From Rana temporaria (lineage: Eukaryota; Chordata; Amphibia; Anura; Ranidae), in the NCBI RefSeq assembly GCF_905171775.1, contig NC_053490.1, positions 458,224,548-458,288,547 on the forward strand: a DNA stretch of 64,000 bases. The letters are read 5' to 3'. Under the pieces are notes generated by a model, which made no database searches, was not told where the DNA came from, and saw nothing but the letters and a program-made list of their open reading frames with translations. Of the stretch, positions 44,781 through 55,197 are shown one piece after another. Each line of letters starts with the position of its first letter. Positions within the stretch are counted from its first letter, which is position 1. A program made the position numbers and the translations under genes.

Positions 44781-47290
44781 TCAAACAGGCAGTGCCCTAG
44801 CTGCCACCCATGTCCCCCACACTTTGTCAAATTTTTGGGGGCACTTGCGGCCCATGTAGGTCAGTTTGTATAGAGGCAGAACGGAGTCCACCAGTGCAAG
44901 CCATTGAGCCACCGTTGGGGGGCTCGCCAGCTTCCACTGTCGTAGCAGTGTTTTCCTAGCGTAGAAGCAGAGAAAGAATATTAGCAAGCCGGCGTGAGTA
45001 GACTGTGTCACGCCCTCTGTGATACCAAGAAGGAGAATCTTGGAGTCCAGTGGCACTCGGAGGCCAGTAGCAGCATTAATTTTTTCCACCACCCCCTCCC
45101 AGTATCCCTGCACGACCGGGCAGTCCCACACAACGTGGTAGAACGTTCCTGTCTCTCTCTGACATTTGGGGCATCGGTCTGACTGGGTACTGAATATCTT
45201 GGCAAGGCGCTGGGGGGTGTAATAGGCCCTGTGTAGGAATTTCAATTGGATGAATCTGTCTCTGGCAGATATGGTTGTTGGTATATATTGGACCAGCGCA
45301 GACTCCCAATCCTCTTCCGAGAGGTCGGGAATGTCCGCCTTCCAGACTCTGTGAAGGGGGGAATCCCCCTTTGAGTCGTCGCATGTAAGTCGGAGGTAGA
45401 TGGAGGACACTATTCTATCAATTCCACGGGATATAAGGAACCTCTCTATCCCATGTGGCTCAACCGTAGTTGTCCTCGAGAACTGTGCCTGCGCCGCATG
45501 TTTCAATTGCAAATACCTGAACAGCATCCATGAGGGGAGCTCAAACGCTGCGCGTAGCTCCGGGAAGGAGAGCAGCACCCCGGCCGGCATAATATGTTGT
45601 AGTTTCACTATTCCATATCTGGCCCAGACACTAGGGTCCGGGATGGACCTGAAATGTGAGAGTCTTGGGTTGCCCCACAGCGGGGCGTGAGGCGAGATGG
45701 AGTCAGGGCCCGCGACCGCTGCAGTGACCCTATCCCAGACCTGGATCGTTGTGCGCATCGGGAGAGTAACCTGTGGGGCGGCTCTGGGTCCTCTATATAC
45801 CAGGTTGGTGAGGGTTGAGTAGGAGCCCATGACTGCGGCCTCCAGATTTACTGCTGGGTTGGACCTAGTCTGCTGGAACCACCACCGGACTGTTACTAGC
45901 ACTGCCGCCCAGTAGTATTTTTTGAAGGAGGGCAGGGCCAGACCCCCTGAGGACAGAGGTAGTTGAAGCTTGCGCTGCGCTATTCTGGGAGCTCCCCCAC
46001 CCCAGATGAATGAGGAGACTACGCTATCAAGTTTAGTAAAGAAAGAAGCGGGGATAGGGACCGGGGTGTTACGGAATATGTAGAGCAGCTTGGGGAGGAA
46101 TACCATTTTTAGCAGGTTCACCCGCCCCACCGGAGTAAGGGGTAGTGTCTTCCAGGCCTGGCATTTTGCAATTAGATTCTGTAGGACCGGGTATAGGTTG
46201 TCATGTAAGTATTGACCTAAATTGTTGTCAATGTCCACTCCAAGATAGCGGAATTTGGAGACCTTACTCAGCGGCGTCAGGTCCGCTGTGGGGGGGGCAA
46301 GGTCGGACAGGCGGAATAGACTGGATTTGCCCCAATTAACACGAATCCCGGAGAACCCGCCGAACCTATCCACAATTTTGAGAGCTGCCACTAGGGACTG
46401 AGAGTCATCACCAAGGTACAAAAGGGTGTCATCCGCGTACAGCGACACCCTTTCGGTCAGTGGTCCCACCTCCAGGCCCCTCACCTCGTGCGTCGAGCGA
46501 AGCATAATAGCCATGGGCTCGATGGCCAAGGCAAAGAGCCCCGGAGACAGTGGGCAGCCCTGCCTCGTCCCCCTGCATAAACGGAATGGGGCCGAGATAT
46601 TGCCCCCCGTGCGCACCCTGGCCGTGGGCGACCCATACAGCAATTTGATCCAGGCAATAAATTTAGGACCGAACCCAAACTTAGTCAACACTCGCCACAG
46701 GAAGGCCCACTCAACTGAGTCAAAGGCCTTCTCTGCGTCGAGTGAGGCCACAGCCCCGGTAGTATTCTGCTCGCGGAAAATTGCAATATTGGTGTGGAGC
46801 CTGCGGATATTTATATCCGTGCCCTTCCCTGGCATGAATCCCGTCTGGTCGCCATGCACCAGCGTGAGGATCACTGTGTTCAGCCGATCGGCCAGGATCT
46901 TGGTCAGGATTTTGGCATCCACATTGAGCAGAGATATGGGCCGATAGGATGAACACAGTTCCGGGTCCTTCCCGGGTTTAGGTATGACAACGATCACCGC
47001 CTCCATCATGGAGGCCGGAAGGCTGAGTCGCTCCAGTGCTGCGGTGAGCGCGGAGTAGAAGTAGGGGCCCGTCACCTCCAGGTTAGACTTGTAGAACTCC
47101 GTGGGGAGTCCATCGGGACCAGGGGTTTTACCTGCCTGTAGAGACTTGATAGCTCCCTGGACCTCCTGCAGCGTAATGGGGGCTTCGAGCGTCCGACTGG
47201 CCGTCGAGGTCAGGGAGGGAAAGTCCAGGGAGAGCAGGAATGTGTCCAGCTCATCCAGGGTGTATGACGCCCTGGACGAGTAGAGGTCGG
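44781..47290 (-). CDS. L1/Tx1-type ORF2 protein: reverse transcriptase and C-terminal part (5'-truncated)
   Basis: This is the largest real coding stretch: about 836 codons without a stop, from 47288 down to the stop at 44781-44783. The frame enters at the truncation point, so there is no genuine start codon; a GTG at 47075 is internal. Upstream of it, GKTPGPDGLPTEFYK is reverse-transcriptase block 0/1. Then follow IPKPGKDPELCSSYRPISLL, TGFMPGKGTDINIRRL, SLDAEKAFDSVEW (first catalytic Asp), GTRQGCPLSPGLFALAIEP, and YADD (46428-46439; the two catalytic Asp). Near the C terminus is a CX2CX8HX4C zinc knuckle (CPKCQRETGTFYHVVWDC). All catalytic residues of the polymerase are intact. The endonuclease domain is absent, so the product could not insert DNA by the normal route. 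Confidence 0.93.
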
Positions 47291-47303
47291 GTTAAACACT
47301 TTT
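47289..47303. repeat. Target-site duplication of L1 insertion, right copy
   Basis: GGGTTAAACACTTTT, identical to 44448-44462; it marks the 5' junction of the insertion. Confidence 0.85.
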
Positions 47304-47614
47304 AGAACAACACAACAAAAATGAGCCATAAATATTTTTTGCTTTCATGGCCTTCTTTTTTTTTTTTTTTTTTTTTCGTAATATTTCCCTATTAAAAAAA
47401 AAAAAATGTGTTGAAGAGCCTGTGCGTTGAAAGTAGTACAGCAAAGCCATGTTGGTGAGTTGTATATGTCCTAGCTTTTAATAGTACAGGTGTTGCCTGA
47501 CCTTTTTATAAAGCTGGTGCTCTAGGGGTGCATCATGACCGATTGAACGTTAGGAAGTTCTAGTTCAGTGATTCAGTTCATTAAAGCGGTTATAAAGGCC
47601 ATACTTATTTGACC
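47304..47614. other. Stretch without recognised genes
   Basis: Contains T- and A-runs at about 47357-47376 and 47396-47406, and near 47583-47614 the start of a truncated K-type sequence (AAGCGGTTATAAAGGCC). Nothing else recognised. Confidence 0.4.
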
Positions 47615-47618
47615 TTAA

Positions 47619-48016
47619 AGTGATTGTAAAGGCAATTTTTTTTCTAATCGGTTAATCCTTACCTGCTCTGTGCAATGGTTTTGCACAGAGCAGCCCTGAT
47701 CCTCCTTTTTGGGTCTACCCGTTGGCGTTTCTGATTCCTCTTTTCCGTGGGCCACTATAGGAAGCCACTTCCTATGGTGGCACACCTGCACGTTCAATTC
47801 TGAGCCATGCTGCCAGCATCTACACAGACAGTGAGCCCCCCCCCCATTCCTGTGGTGGAACACAAAGAAAAGGAGATGCCAAGAGCCCTGGCAGGGGACC
47901 CCAGAAAAGGAGGTTATGGGATGCTATGTATAAACCTTTACAGTAGGTAAGTATAATATGTATGCATGTTGGTTTTTTTTTACTTTTTTTTTTTAGTTTT
48001 TACTTTTCAACCAACT
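47619..48016. mobile_element. K-type MITE flanked by TTAA
   Basis: AGTGATTGTAAAGGCAATTT follows TTAA at 47615-47618; the right TTAA is 48017-48020. TTACCTGCTCTGTGC/GCACAGAGCAG forms a hairpin at the left. ACAGTAGGTAAGTATAATA at about 47940 is again a donor-like motif. The right terminus is diverged, so the boundary is less sure. Confidence 0.6.
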
Positions 48017-48093
48017 TTAAATTGTACCATACACAAAACCCAGATGTTCTATATATGCTATATAGACAAACATTTGTGGGCACCCATCGCCCC

Positions 48094-49037
48094 TAAGGGC
48101 CAGTTCACACCACATGCAGTTCTGTACAGTTTCTTGTGCATTTTTTCCCGCACTAAAAATGCATGCACAGGGCCAGATCCACAGAGCAAGTACGCCGGCG
48201 TATCTACTGATACGCCGGCGTACTTTCAAATTTCCCGCGTCGTATCTTTAGTTTGAATCCTCAAACCAAGATACAACGGCATTTGGGTAAGATCCGACAG
48301 GCGTACGGCTTCGGATCTTAGATGCAATACTTTGGCGCCCGCTGGGTGGAGTTTGCGTCGTTTTCCGCGTCAGGTATGCAAATTAGCGATTTACGACGAT
48401 CCACGAACGTACGCGCGGCCGTCGCATTTTCTAATGTCGTCTGTAGTCGGCTTTTTCCGGTGTATAGTTAAAGCTGGTATTTTGCGGCGTATAGATAGAC
48501 TTGCCATGTTAAGTATTGCAGTCGTTCCCGCGTCGAAATTTGAAATTTCTTTTTTTGCGCAAGTCGTCCGTGAATAGGGATGGACGTAACTCACGTCTAA
48601 GTTCAAAAAATTACGTTGTTGCGACGTCATTTCGCGCAAAGCACGGCGGGAAATTTCTGGACGACGCATGCGCAGTTCATTCGGTGCGGGGACGCGCTTC
48701 ATTTAAATGAAACCCGCCCCCTGATCGCCGATTTGAATTCCGCCGCCAGAAATACACTACGCCGCCGTAACTTGCGGCGCGAAATCGTTGAGGATTCAAA
48801 ATTCCGCCAGGGAAGGTACGGCGGCGTAGCGTATCTCTGATGCACTGCGCGGATCCAATTCTCTCTGAATCTGGCCCACAGTGTTTTCCACGTATTCAAA
48901 TGGCTCTTGTTGGCTCTAGTTCTCACCTGCATGGTGTAAACTAGAGCCAACTAGAGCCATTGGAATACATGGAAAACACTGTGCATGCATTTTGTGCTGA
49001 CCTGAACGGAACTGCGTCTGGTGTGAACTGGCCCTAA
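48094..49037. mobile_element. Palindromic MITE split by a Harbinger-like MITE
   Basis: TAAGGGCCAGTTCACACCAC at the left is inverted as GTGTGAACTGGCCCTA at the right, with ATGCAGTTCTGTACAG and GAACGGAACTGCGTC inside. The insertion at 48170-48877 interrupts it. The segment AACTAGAGCCAA is itself part of an inner hairpin. Without the insertion it would be about 235 bp. Confidence 0.7.
48170..48877. mobile_element. Harbinger-like MITE (708 bp), 3-bp TSD
   Basis: GGGCCAGATCCACAGAGCAA and CTCTCTGAATCTGGCCC are inverted ends. ACA flanks both sides (48167-48169 and 48878-48880). The interior is GC/CpG-rich with short palindromes: GTACGCCGGCGTA repeated in tandem, ACGTAACTCACGT and ACGACGCATGCGCAG. 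It is the same family as 4127-4863. Non-coding. Confidence 0.8.
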
Positions 49038-49345
49038 ATGAACTTGTTGGACATGCTTTCCAAAACTATGGGCATTAATATGGAGATACTATAACAGGCT
49101 CTACTCTTTTCGGAAAGCTTTCTAGGAGATTTTGGCATATGTCTGTGGGAATAACAGCCTATCTGCCAAAAGAGCATTGTTTATCATGTATGGATGTTGG
49201 ATGAGAAGACTTGGTTGGCAATCGGTGTTCCACTTTAAAGGGTGTTAAGTAGGGTTGAGATCAGGGCTCTGTGCAGGCCACGCAAATTCCTCAACAAACT
49301 TGTTTGGAGGGGTGTCTAGCTACTTTTGTGTAAATAATGGGTTTG
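49036..49345 (-). pseudogene. Tc1-like transposon remnant with transposase C-terminus
   Basis: On the minus strand about 49160-49305 encodes EEFAWPAQSPDLNPT-stop, which matches the Tc1-family consensus WPAQSPDLNPIEHLW around the third catalytic residue. The Glu position has become a stop (NPIEH to NPT*H). AATGAACTTGTTGGACATGC + TTTCCAAAACTATGGGC and GGGGTGTCTAGCTACTTTTG are terminal-region sequences of that family, as recalled from fish and frogs. The catalytic centre upstream is deleted. The element lies directly against the MITE at 48094-49037. Confidence 0.7.
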
Positions 49346-50480
49346 TTTTGTGTTTGGTCATGATGTATTTAAACGCCTGTATCTAATAGAATTGTTGGCC
49401 TTTCTTAGGATGATCTGTATAGCAAAGCACAAGGAGGGCCCAAACCGAGGTTCGAACTGCTTCATTTTTTACCTCACGTGCCTGCCAGTTCTGCTGTTCT
49501 ACTTCTTTTGATGGTTCCACACAAACTGTTCCTCTACAATTTGTATACAAATCATGACTGGTATCAAAACTTTTTTGGGTGTGCTACAAAAATTTAATAA
49601 GTTTTGAACTTCAAAAAATCGTTATTTAAATTGCATTAAAAACAGAGAATTTCTTTTTAATTCTGATACGAAGTTGAAAGCCAATAAAAATACCCTGGGT
49701 GATTTTGTATGATCAGAATATGAAATATATCGAATTGTATCAGTAATTTATGACCTCTGGTGACCACATAAACACACGGTTTTTATTTTTTGGCATTGTC
49801 TAGGGCAGGCTTCTTTATGTGACATTTTACTTCAAATAACATGGCAAAGTTCTCCTTGAAAATCTGAGTCACGGGATGTCCTGGGATATGTCTGTGTGTT
49901 TTGTGGGACTTTTTCACCTGTGTTAACAGGTCCCAAAGCTTATCTTGCATTACTCCATATATCATGTGTTATCCTTTTTTCCATTTAAGCTTTTAGAGGA
50001 AATCCCAGTTTCCTTGTAAAAGTCCAATCAAATCTTTAGTCATTAATTGTATCCTTTTGTTTTTGTTTTTTTTATTGTTTCTTCTGTAAGTGGCTTTTCC
50101 TACATCCTAAATACTTTTGATGCTCCAGCAGTATTTACTGTCAAAGTTCATCCCGGTAGGGTGGGAATGAGTCTGGGAAAACCAGCAGGCAGCTAAATCA
50201 GGATGGGATGATAACACCGAGTTTTCTCCAGGATAATTGGTAACTGAAAGGAGACTGTCTACAAGCAAAATTTGTGTACATTTTGAGGTGTTACACTTTT
50301 AGAAATGTGGTACTTATGGATGCAGAAAGAGGGGAGCCATATTGGGGGCTTACCCGTAATATGAGTTTTTTAGTCTTCAGAAGAAAAAAAAACTTGACAT
50401 TGTAGCAATAAAAACTCCAGAAATGCTGACAGAAAATTCTTCAAGTCAAAGTAGCCACTATATATTCCGGACTGGTTGAG
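49346..50480. other. Low-repeat stretch
   Basis: About 1.1 kb with no recognised repeat. GGTTCGAACTGC at 49450 resembles a pol III B box, but no A box or cloverleaf is present. A short minus-strand frame at 49783-49965 has no known domain. Confidence 0.4.
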
Positions 50481-50483
50481 GGC

Positions 50484-50705
50484 TGGATGTGGCCCTTTGC
50501 TTGCCTGTGTCTGGCCGTTGAGGCACTATTCCTCTTGCTGACACCAACGATTAAGCACCATTGCTTTCACCGACACCAAAAGTGGGTCACTATTCTTTCC
50601 AGTGATACCAATGATGGGGCATCATTCCTCCCATGGACACAGCAATGGGGTACTACTCTTCCCACTGACACCAGTGATGGTGGACCGTTCCTGCCACTAA
50701 AGGCC
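50484..50705 (+). repeat. Fragment of hAT family seen at 59274, with ~32-bp tandem units
   Basis: GATGTGGCCCTTTGCTTGCC followed by repeated CACTATTCCTC...CTGACACCAA units is the interior of the same family as 59274-59634. No ends remain, and the LINE fragment follows directly. Confidence 0.6.
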
Positions 50706-50714
50706 AATTCACCG

Positions 50715-51370
50715 GCCAGGCTTGCCACCTCGGAGTGCTTCAGGGGATGTGGCCAGGTGGGATCCACCTATCATATATGATGGACATGCCCTAAGGTCAG
50801 ACGATTTTGGATCGGGTGTACAATTTTATCTACACCCTTACCCAGATTAACCTGATTAAATCCACAAAACACGCACTCCTGGTTGGCAGGGTAGTTGAAG
50901 CATCCAGGCTCAAAAGACGGCTCCTTACATTTTATTCATATCAGCGAAAATGACTATAGCCAGAAATTTGAGATCTGCTGCACTGCCATTTGACCAACTT
51001 AAACATAAAATGTCTTGGCTCATGTTAGATGAACGATTAACAGCAATTGTACAAGATATGAAGTTGTTCCACAAAGTTTGGGACCCAAGGATCAGAAATC
51101 TGGCAAATGATCCCAGGACGATCACAAATTGGATGCATTTCTGAGGGTTGATATACTGAATACGGAGCCCGAGTCCCCCCCCACACTTTTCCCTTCCCCT
51201 CTGTAGTATTTCTCTTCTTTGTTCCACCTCACCCCCCCCCCCCCCCCTTTATTTTTTTCTGTGATTTACCCTGGTCGCTTTGTATTTATATTTTTATGAG
51301 CTTGTGTAGTTTCTGCCTCCATTCTGTAATGAACATCAAACATGTAGAAATGGTTCTCTAATCTAAGGGC
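50715..51370 (+). pseudogene. L1/Tx1-like LINE relic (ORF2 C-terminus and 3' UTR)
   Basis: At about 50725-50815 the frame reads ECFRGCGQVGSTYHI-stop-WTCPKVRRFW, matching the C-terminal cysteine/histidine region of L1-type ORF2 (CGxxGSxxHIWWxCPxxxxFW). Several stops and frameshifts follow (50830-51140), then a 3' UTR with C-runs at 51231-51247. The copy is old and inactive. It belongs to a different subfamily from 44781-47290, which has a different Cys spacing. Confidence 0.7.
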
Positions 51371-51988
51371 CATTTGCGCCTTGGAGAAAATGCGTATAGT
51401 GTGTATGTATTAATGAGTATATTTGGTGTTTTGTTTAGTTACTTCCTTGTAGAAAAAATAGAATAACATTTTAGTTTTTTGATGATTCATTATGTTGCCC
51501 CAGGCAAGCAGTTTACCTGAAGACATTGACCTATTTATTTGTTTGTGAAATTGCAAAATATAGAGAAGGGGTAGAATTCTCTTCAGGAAAAGAAAAAAAC
51601 ATATTCAGCTGTGAAAATCACGTCTACATACAAAATATTTTAGTCTATTTTAAGTGTCCTCTGGATTTCCCAAAAAAGATTAATCACTTCCTTGTCCAAA
51701 TTTGTAGAAGTGCAAACCATTGCTAAACTAGTCAAATAGCCAGTATCTGTCCAACATGTTGTGACTCCATAGTGGTGACTGGTTATCTCGCTGCAAGTTG
51801 GTGCAATCTCGCCTAAATGCTGCTAGAAGCCTAGGTGTACATTGACGCACAGGCTTTTATGGAGGAGTTAAGTTTAGGAGCTTTTGGGGGAAAAAACTGC
51901 CAAAAGCTCCTAAACTCAGGTTTCATGTACACCAGCAGTTCCTAAACGTAAGCTTGTTCAATTAAAGGGGTTGTAAAGTCTCATGGTT
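51371..51988. other. Stretch with one small hairpin
   Basis: TTTAGGAGCTTTTGGGGG/CCAAAAGCTCCTAAA at about 51872-51916 is a hairpin inside an F-like fragment (GTGTACATTGACGC...TCATGTACACC). Otherwise nothing recognised. Confidence 0.45.
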
Positions 51989-51989
51989 T

Positions 51990-52800
51990 TTCACCTTCAA
52001 GTGGATGTAAACCCTCTCCTATACCCAGTGAAGTGAACAGCCTCAGATGATACACAGAGATGAAAGCAATCTCCCTACTTAAAGCGGGAGTTCACCCGAA
52101 TTTTTTTTTTTTTTTAACATTAGATTGAGGCTCATTTTGTCAAGGAGAATCGGGTATTTTTTTTTTAAATCGAAGCAGTACTTACCGTTTTAGAGAGCGA
52201 TCTTTTCCGCCGCTTCCGGGTATGGTTTTCGGGACTGGGCGTTCCTATTTGATTGACAGGCTTCCGACGGTCGCATACATCGCGTCACAAGTAGCCGAAA
52301 GAAGGTCGGTGCGGCTCTATACGGCACCTGCGCACCGACGTTCGGCTACTTTTGGAAAATTGTGACGCGATGTATGCGACCGTCGGAAGCCTGTCAATCA
52401 AATAGGAACGCCCAGTCCCGCAGCCCATAACCGGAAGCGGCGGAGAAGATCTATCTCTAAAACGGTAAGTACTGCTTCGATTTTAAAAAAACTACCCGAT
52501 TCCCCTTGACAAAATGAGCCTCAATCTAATGTTAAAAATTACGTTTTCGGGTGAACCTCCACTTTAAGTTTTTTTGTGTATATCTGCTGTCTTCAGCTTG
52601 CTATATTCGTTGGCAAGTGAACATCGTTTTAGAAAATTTCTCTTCCTGTTCAGCACTGGGTGTGAAGTCTTAGCATACACTGTGTGATAGCTTATTGGCC
52701 AAAAGACAACACCCCCCTCCACATAGGCAGAAGAATGAAGGAATGTGCTGTGAATAGACCAGCTCTCTGCTAATCTACAGATAGGATAGCCAAACATTTT
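51990..52800. repeat. MITE (AGTGGATGTAAACC end) split by a K-MITE
   Basis: The left terminus TTCAAGTGGATGTAAACCCTC and body CAGTGAAGTGAACAGCC run to 52078. After the inserted K-MITE the element continues with ATCTGCTGTCTTCAGCTTGC, CATACACTGTGTGATAGC and CCTCCACATAGGCAGAAG. It shares motifs with 27991-28345, which has the opposite terminus. Confidence 0.6.
52083..52563. mobile_element. K-MITE (481 bp) flanked by TTAA, palindromic
   Basis: AGCGGGAGTTCACCCG and GGGTGAACCTCCACT lie inside TTAA at 52079-52082 and 52564-52567. It is nearly identical to 29743-30229, with the same ATTAGATTGAGGCTCA, CGAAGCAGTACTTACCG and CGGTCGCATACATCGCGTCA motifs and the same AACGGTAAGTACTG. The high similarity of two copies 22 kb apart points to recent activity. 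Confidence 0.9.
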
Positions 52801-52965
52801 GACCTTATTATTATTTGTATTTATTTTTTTAGAATTTTTATTATACAGGATGTATATAGCACCGACAGTTTACGCAGCACTTTACAACAGGCGGGTAGAC
52901 CTTACAATACAGTTTACTACTGTAGGAATCAGAAAGCCGTGCTCCTTAGAGTTTACAATCTAAGA
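52800..52965 (+). repeat. Possible SINE/LINE-tail fragment
   Basis: ATTATACAGGATGTATATAG, CACCGACAGTTTACGCAGCA + CTTTACAAC and the end GAGTTTACAATCTAAG recall a common amphibian interspersed repeat, recognised from memory; its class is not certain. Confidence 0.4.
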
Positions 52966-52973
52966 TTAAGGGC

Positions 52974-53365
52974 CCTTTCGCACGGGGCGCATCAATAATG
53001 ATCCGCCTCCGTGTGTTCGTAAGCTCAGCGGGGATCGCTCTGTATATCCCCGCTGAGCCGTCAGCTGACAGGGCGGTCCCCGCACACTGTGCAGGGACCG
53101 CCCTGTCTTTTCTCCGCTCTCCGCTATGGGGGGATCGGATGAACACGGACCGTGTGTCTGTGTTCATCCGATCCGCAGACGGAAGAAAAAAATAGGACAT
53201 TCTTCCGTCTGCTAAATCGGATGTTTGCGGAGGCTGGTGATTACGGGGTGTCAGCGGATGTTTATCCGCTGACACCCGCAATCACATATGGACAAATGTA
53301 TGTCCCTTTTTCATCCGCAAACGGATGGATGAAAAAACGGACATACGGTCCGCATGTCCTTAGGC
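52974..53365. mobile_element. F-MITE, right end degenerate
   Basis: GGGCCCTTTCGCACGGGGCG at the left. Internal inverted blocks (AGCTCAGCGGGGATC, CAGGGCGGTCCC/GGGACCGCCCTG, GATCGGATGAACACGG/CCGTGTGTCTGTGTTCATCC and GGTGTCAGCGGATG/CATCCGCTGACACC) match 20686-21081. The right end (CCGCATGTCCTTAGG) is shortened. Confidence 0.7.
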
Positions 53366-53763
53366 ATTTTCCTTTTTCTTTTTTTTTTTTTTTTTTTCAC
53401 CACCATATATTCGTATAAAATCGAATACTACTTCAGCTGGTATATTCAGTGGCCTTTTCTTCATAAAATGTGCAATCACTGCCTGATAACACATTTTTCC
53501 ATTTTTCGCAAGTTGCCGGCTTACATGATAAGCCTTAATCCTTCCCATGCTGAAATGGACTTTGCTGCTTCTACTACTTATGTATAGCAAAAAAGATTTA
53601 TTGTTTTGTAAAAGGAAGATATCAGTGCCGTCTCACTGTTATCTTTGTTTAGCTTTTATATGACCTGTATTAGCTGGGAACAGCCTTTTTATTGATGGCG
53701 TGTAAAAGGTACTTTTTGACTTGAAATAATAACTGACTTATGCCTTTTTGATCAATGTGAATT
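53366..53763. other. Stretch without recognised features
   Basis: AT-rich, with a T-run at 53379-53397. No gene or repeat recognised. Confidence 0.4.
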
Positions 53764-54202
53764 TAAAGCCGAACTCCAGGATAAGCAAATATTGTCTGAA
53801 TGCAAAGGGTCAAGTGAGTCTTGCCTGAATTGTTAAAGCGGAGTTCCACCCAAAAGTGGAATTCCGCTTAATCCACTCCTTGCCCCCTTATATGCCACAT
53901 TTGGCATGTTATTTTTTTTGGGGGGGGAGTGGGGGCTTCAGGAGGAGTGGGACTTCCTGTCCCACTTCCTCCTTCCGCCCAGGGACCCCTTAGGCCAGGG
54001 CTCAAAATTTCAAGTCTTGAGCCACTAGCCAGGCCTCAAGGGTTACTAGCCACTAGTTGTCCCACCCAACCCCTACCCCACCCCTAATTCTCCCGCTAAT
54101 CACGCCCTCATAAATTCTCTTGTAAAATGTTTTATGCACAATTAAGTTGCAAAAATAAATATTAACAACAACTTTATCAGTTCCCCTCAGCACATCCTCA
54201 CC

Positions 54203-54268
54203 TGTGCCCACCATTGTGGACTCGCCGTCCCCACCATTGCGGACTCGCCGTTCCCACCATTGCGGTCA
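54203..54268. repeat. Short tandem repeat, ~28-bp unit
   Basis: GTCCCCACCATTGCGGACTCGCC recurs about 2.5 times with small changes (TGCCCACCATTGTGG, TTCCCACCATTGCGG). Confidence 0.75.
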
Positions 54269-54545
54269 GTGAGGACCCCCTGAGTGGATTTTCCGATGAA
54301 TGGGACCCTTGTGTGTGTTTATGGTGGGTAATGATGAGGCCAAGCCTAAGGAGATTAGACAAATCCTTCCCAGACTAAACAAAGTGCAGCTTTCCTGCAG
54401 AACTCTCCCTCCACTTCCCATGTATTGGGTCAGACTCCGGGGGGCGCTCCTCTCTGAGTCCTGAGTGTCAGAGACACAACCTGCTCTGCATCTGACAGTC
54501 TGACTATTCATGCCGGCTGATCCGTCTTGGAGGAGGAGATTAGAG

Positions 54546-54793
54546 GGAGAGGAGGGTGACACTGGAAGAGGAGGGTGACACTGGGAGAGGAGGGTGACAC
54601 TGGGAGAGGAGGGTGACACTGGGAGAGGAGGGTGACACTGGGAGAGGAGGGTGACACTGGGAGAGGAGGGTGACACTGGGAGAGGAGGGTGACACTGGGA
54701 GAGGAGGGTGACACTGGGAGAGGAGGGTGACACTGGGAGAGGAGGGTGACACTGGGAGAGGAGGGTGACACTGGGAGAGGAGGGTGACACTGC
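54546..54793. repeat. Minisatellite, 19-bp unit, ~13 copies
   Basis: The unit GGGAGAGGAGGGTGACACT repeats with almost no variation; starts at 54602, 54621 and so on show the exact 19-bp period. One extra copy occurs at 55686-55710, outside the host hAT. Long open frames across it are artefacts. Confidence 0.95.
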
Positions 54794-54898
54794 TCTGCAG
54801 GGAGGAGACCTACAGCTATACACACGGGGGACTACAAGTACCAGGGGGGCTGCTGATTGGTGGCTGCACTTCTATTGTATTTCTCTGATATTCTGATC

Positions 54899-55197
54899 GC
54901 CCTGATGGCAGAGAGCATAAAGAAAGAAGAGAGCTGTAGGATCGCAGAGAGGTAAAGCCCGCTGTTACAACTTGCATTGAAATTTCCTCAGCTCTGCCGA
55001 CAGCCCCGCCTCCTCCTGACCCCGCGCCTGTGATAGACGCATCTCAGCATTGGACTTACATTCTGTCTATCACAGGCGCGGGGTCAGGAGGAGGCGGGGC
55101 TGTCGGCAGAGCAGAGGAAATTTCAATGCAAGTTGTAACAACGGGCTTTACCGCTCAGCGATCCTACAGCTCTCCTCTTTCTTTATGCCATCGGGGC
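54899..55197. repeat. Long inverted repeat (arms ~135 bp)
   Basis: GCCCTGATGGCAGAGAGCAT to about 55035 is inverted from about 55062 to GCCATCGGGGC at 55197. Sample arm pairs: AACTTGCATTGAAATTTCCT/AGGAAATTTCAATGCAAGTT and CCGCCTCCTCCTGACCCCGC/GCGGGGTCAGGAGGAGGCGG. The loop is about 27 nt. It could form a strong hairpin. Confidence 0.88.

Larger units (their letters stand above)
44459..47290 (-). mobile_element. 5'-truncated L1-like LINE (2.8 kb), apparently young
   Basis: On the minus strand the element starts abruptly at 47290 within the ORF2 reverse transcriptase, runs to the ORF2 stop at 44781-44783, has a ~310-bp 3' UTR with AATAAA (complement of 44482-44487) and ends in a poly(A) tail (T-run to 44470). 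Target duplications flank it (44448-44462 and 47289-47303). The endonuclease and ORF1 are missing because of 5' truncation, the usual outcome of target-primed reverse transcription. The GC content differs from the AT-rich surroundings. Confidence 0.93.

Noticed and set aside
45008..46956. Plus- and minus-strand short frames inside the L1 (for example 46426-46947)
   Set aside because: Shadows of the long ORF2 frame.
49440..49470. tRNA gene or SINE suggested by GGTTCGAACTGC
   Set aside because: A B-box-like word alone; no A box, no acceptor stem and no cloverleaf on either strand.
54266..54823. 185-codon minus-strand open frame of proline/serine repeats
   Set aside because: It arises from the 19-bp minisatellite; the period is not a multiple of three, so all frames read alike.
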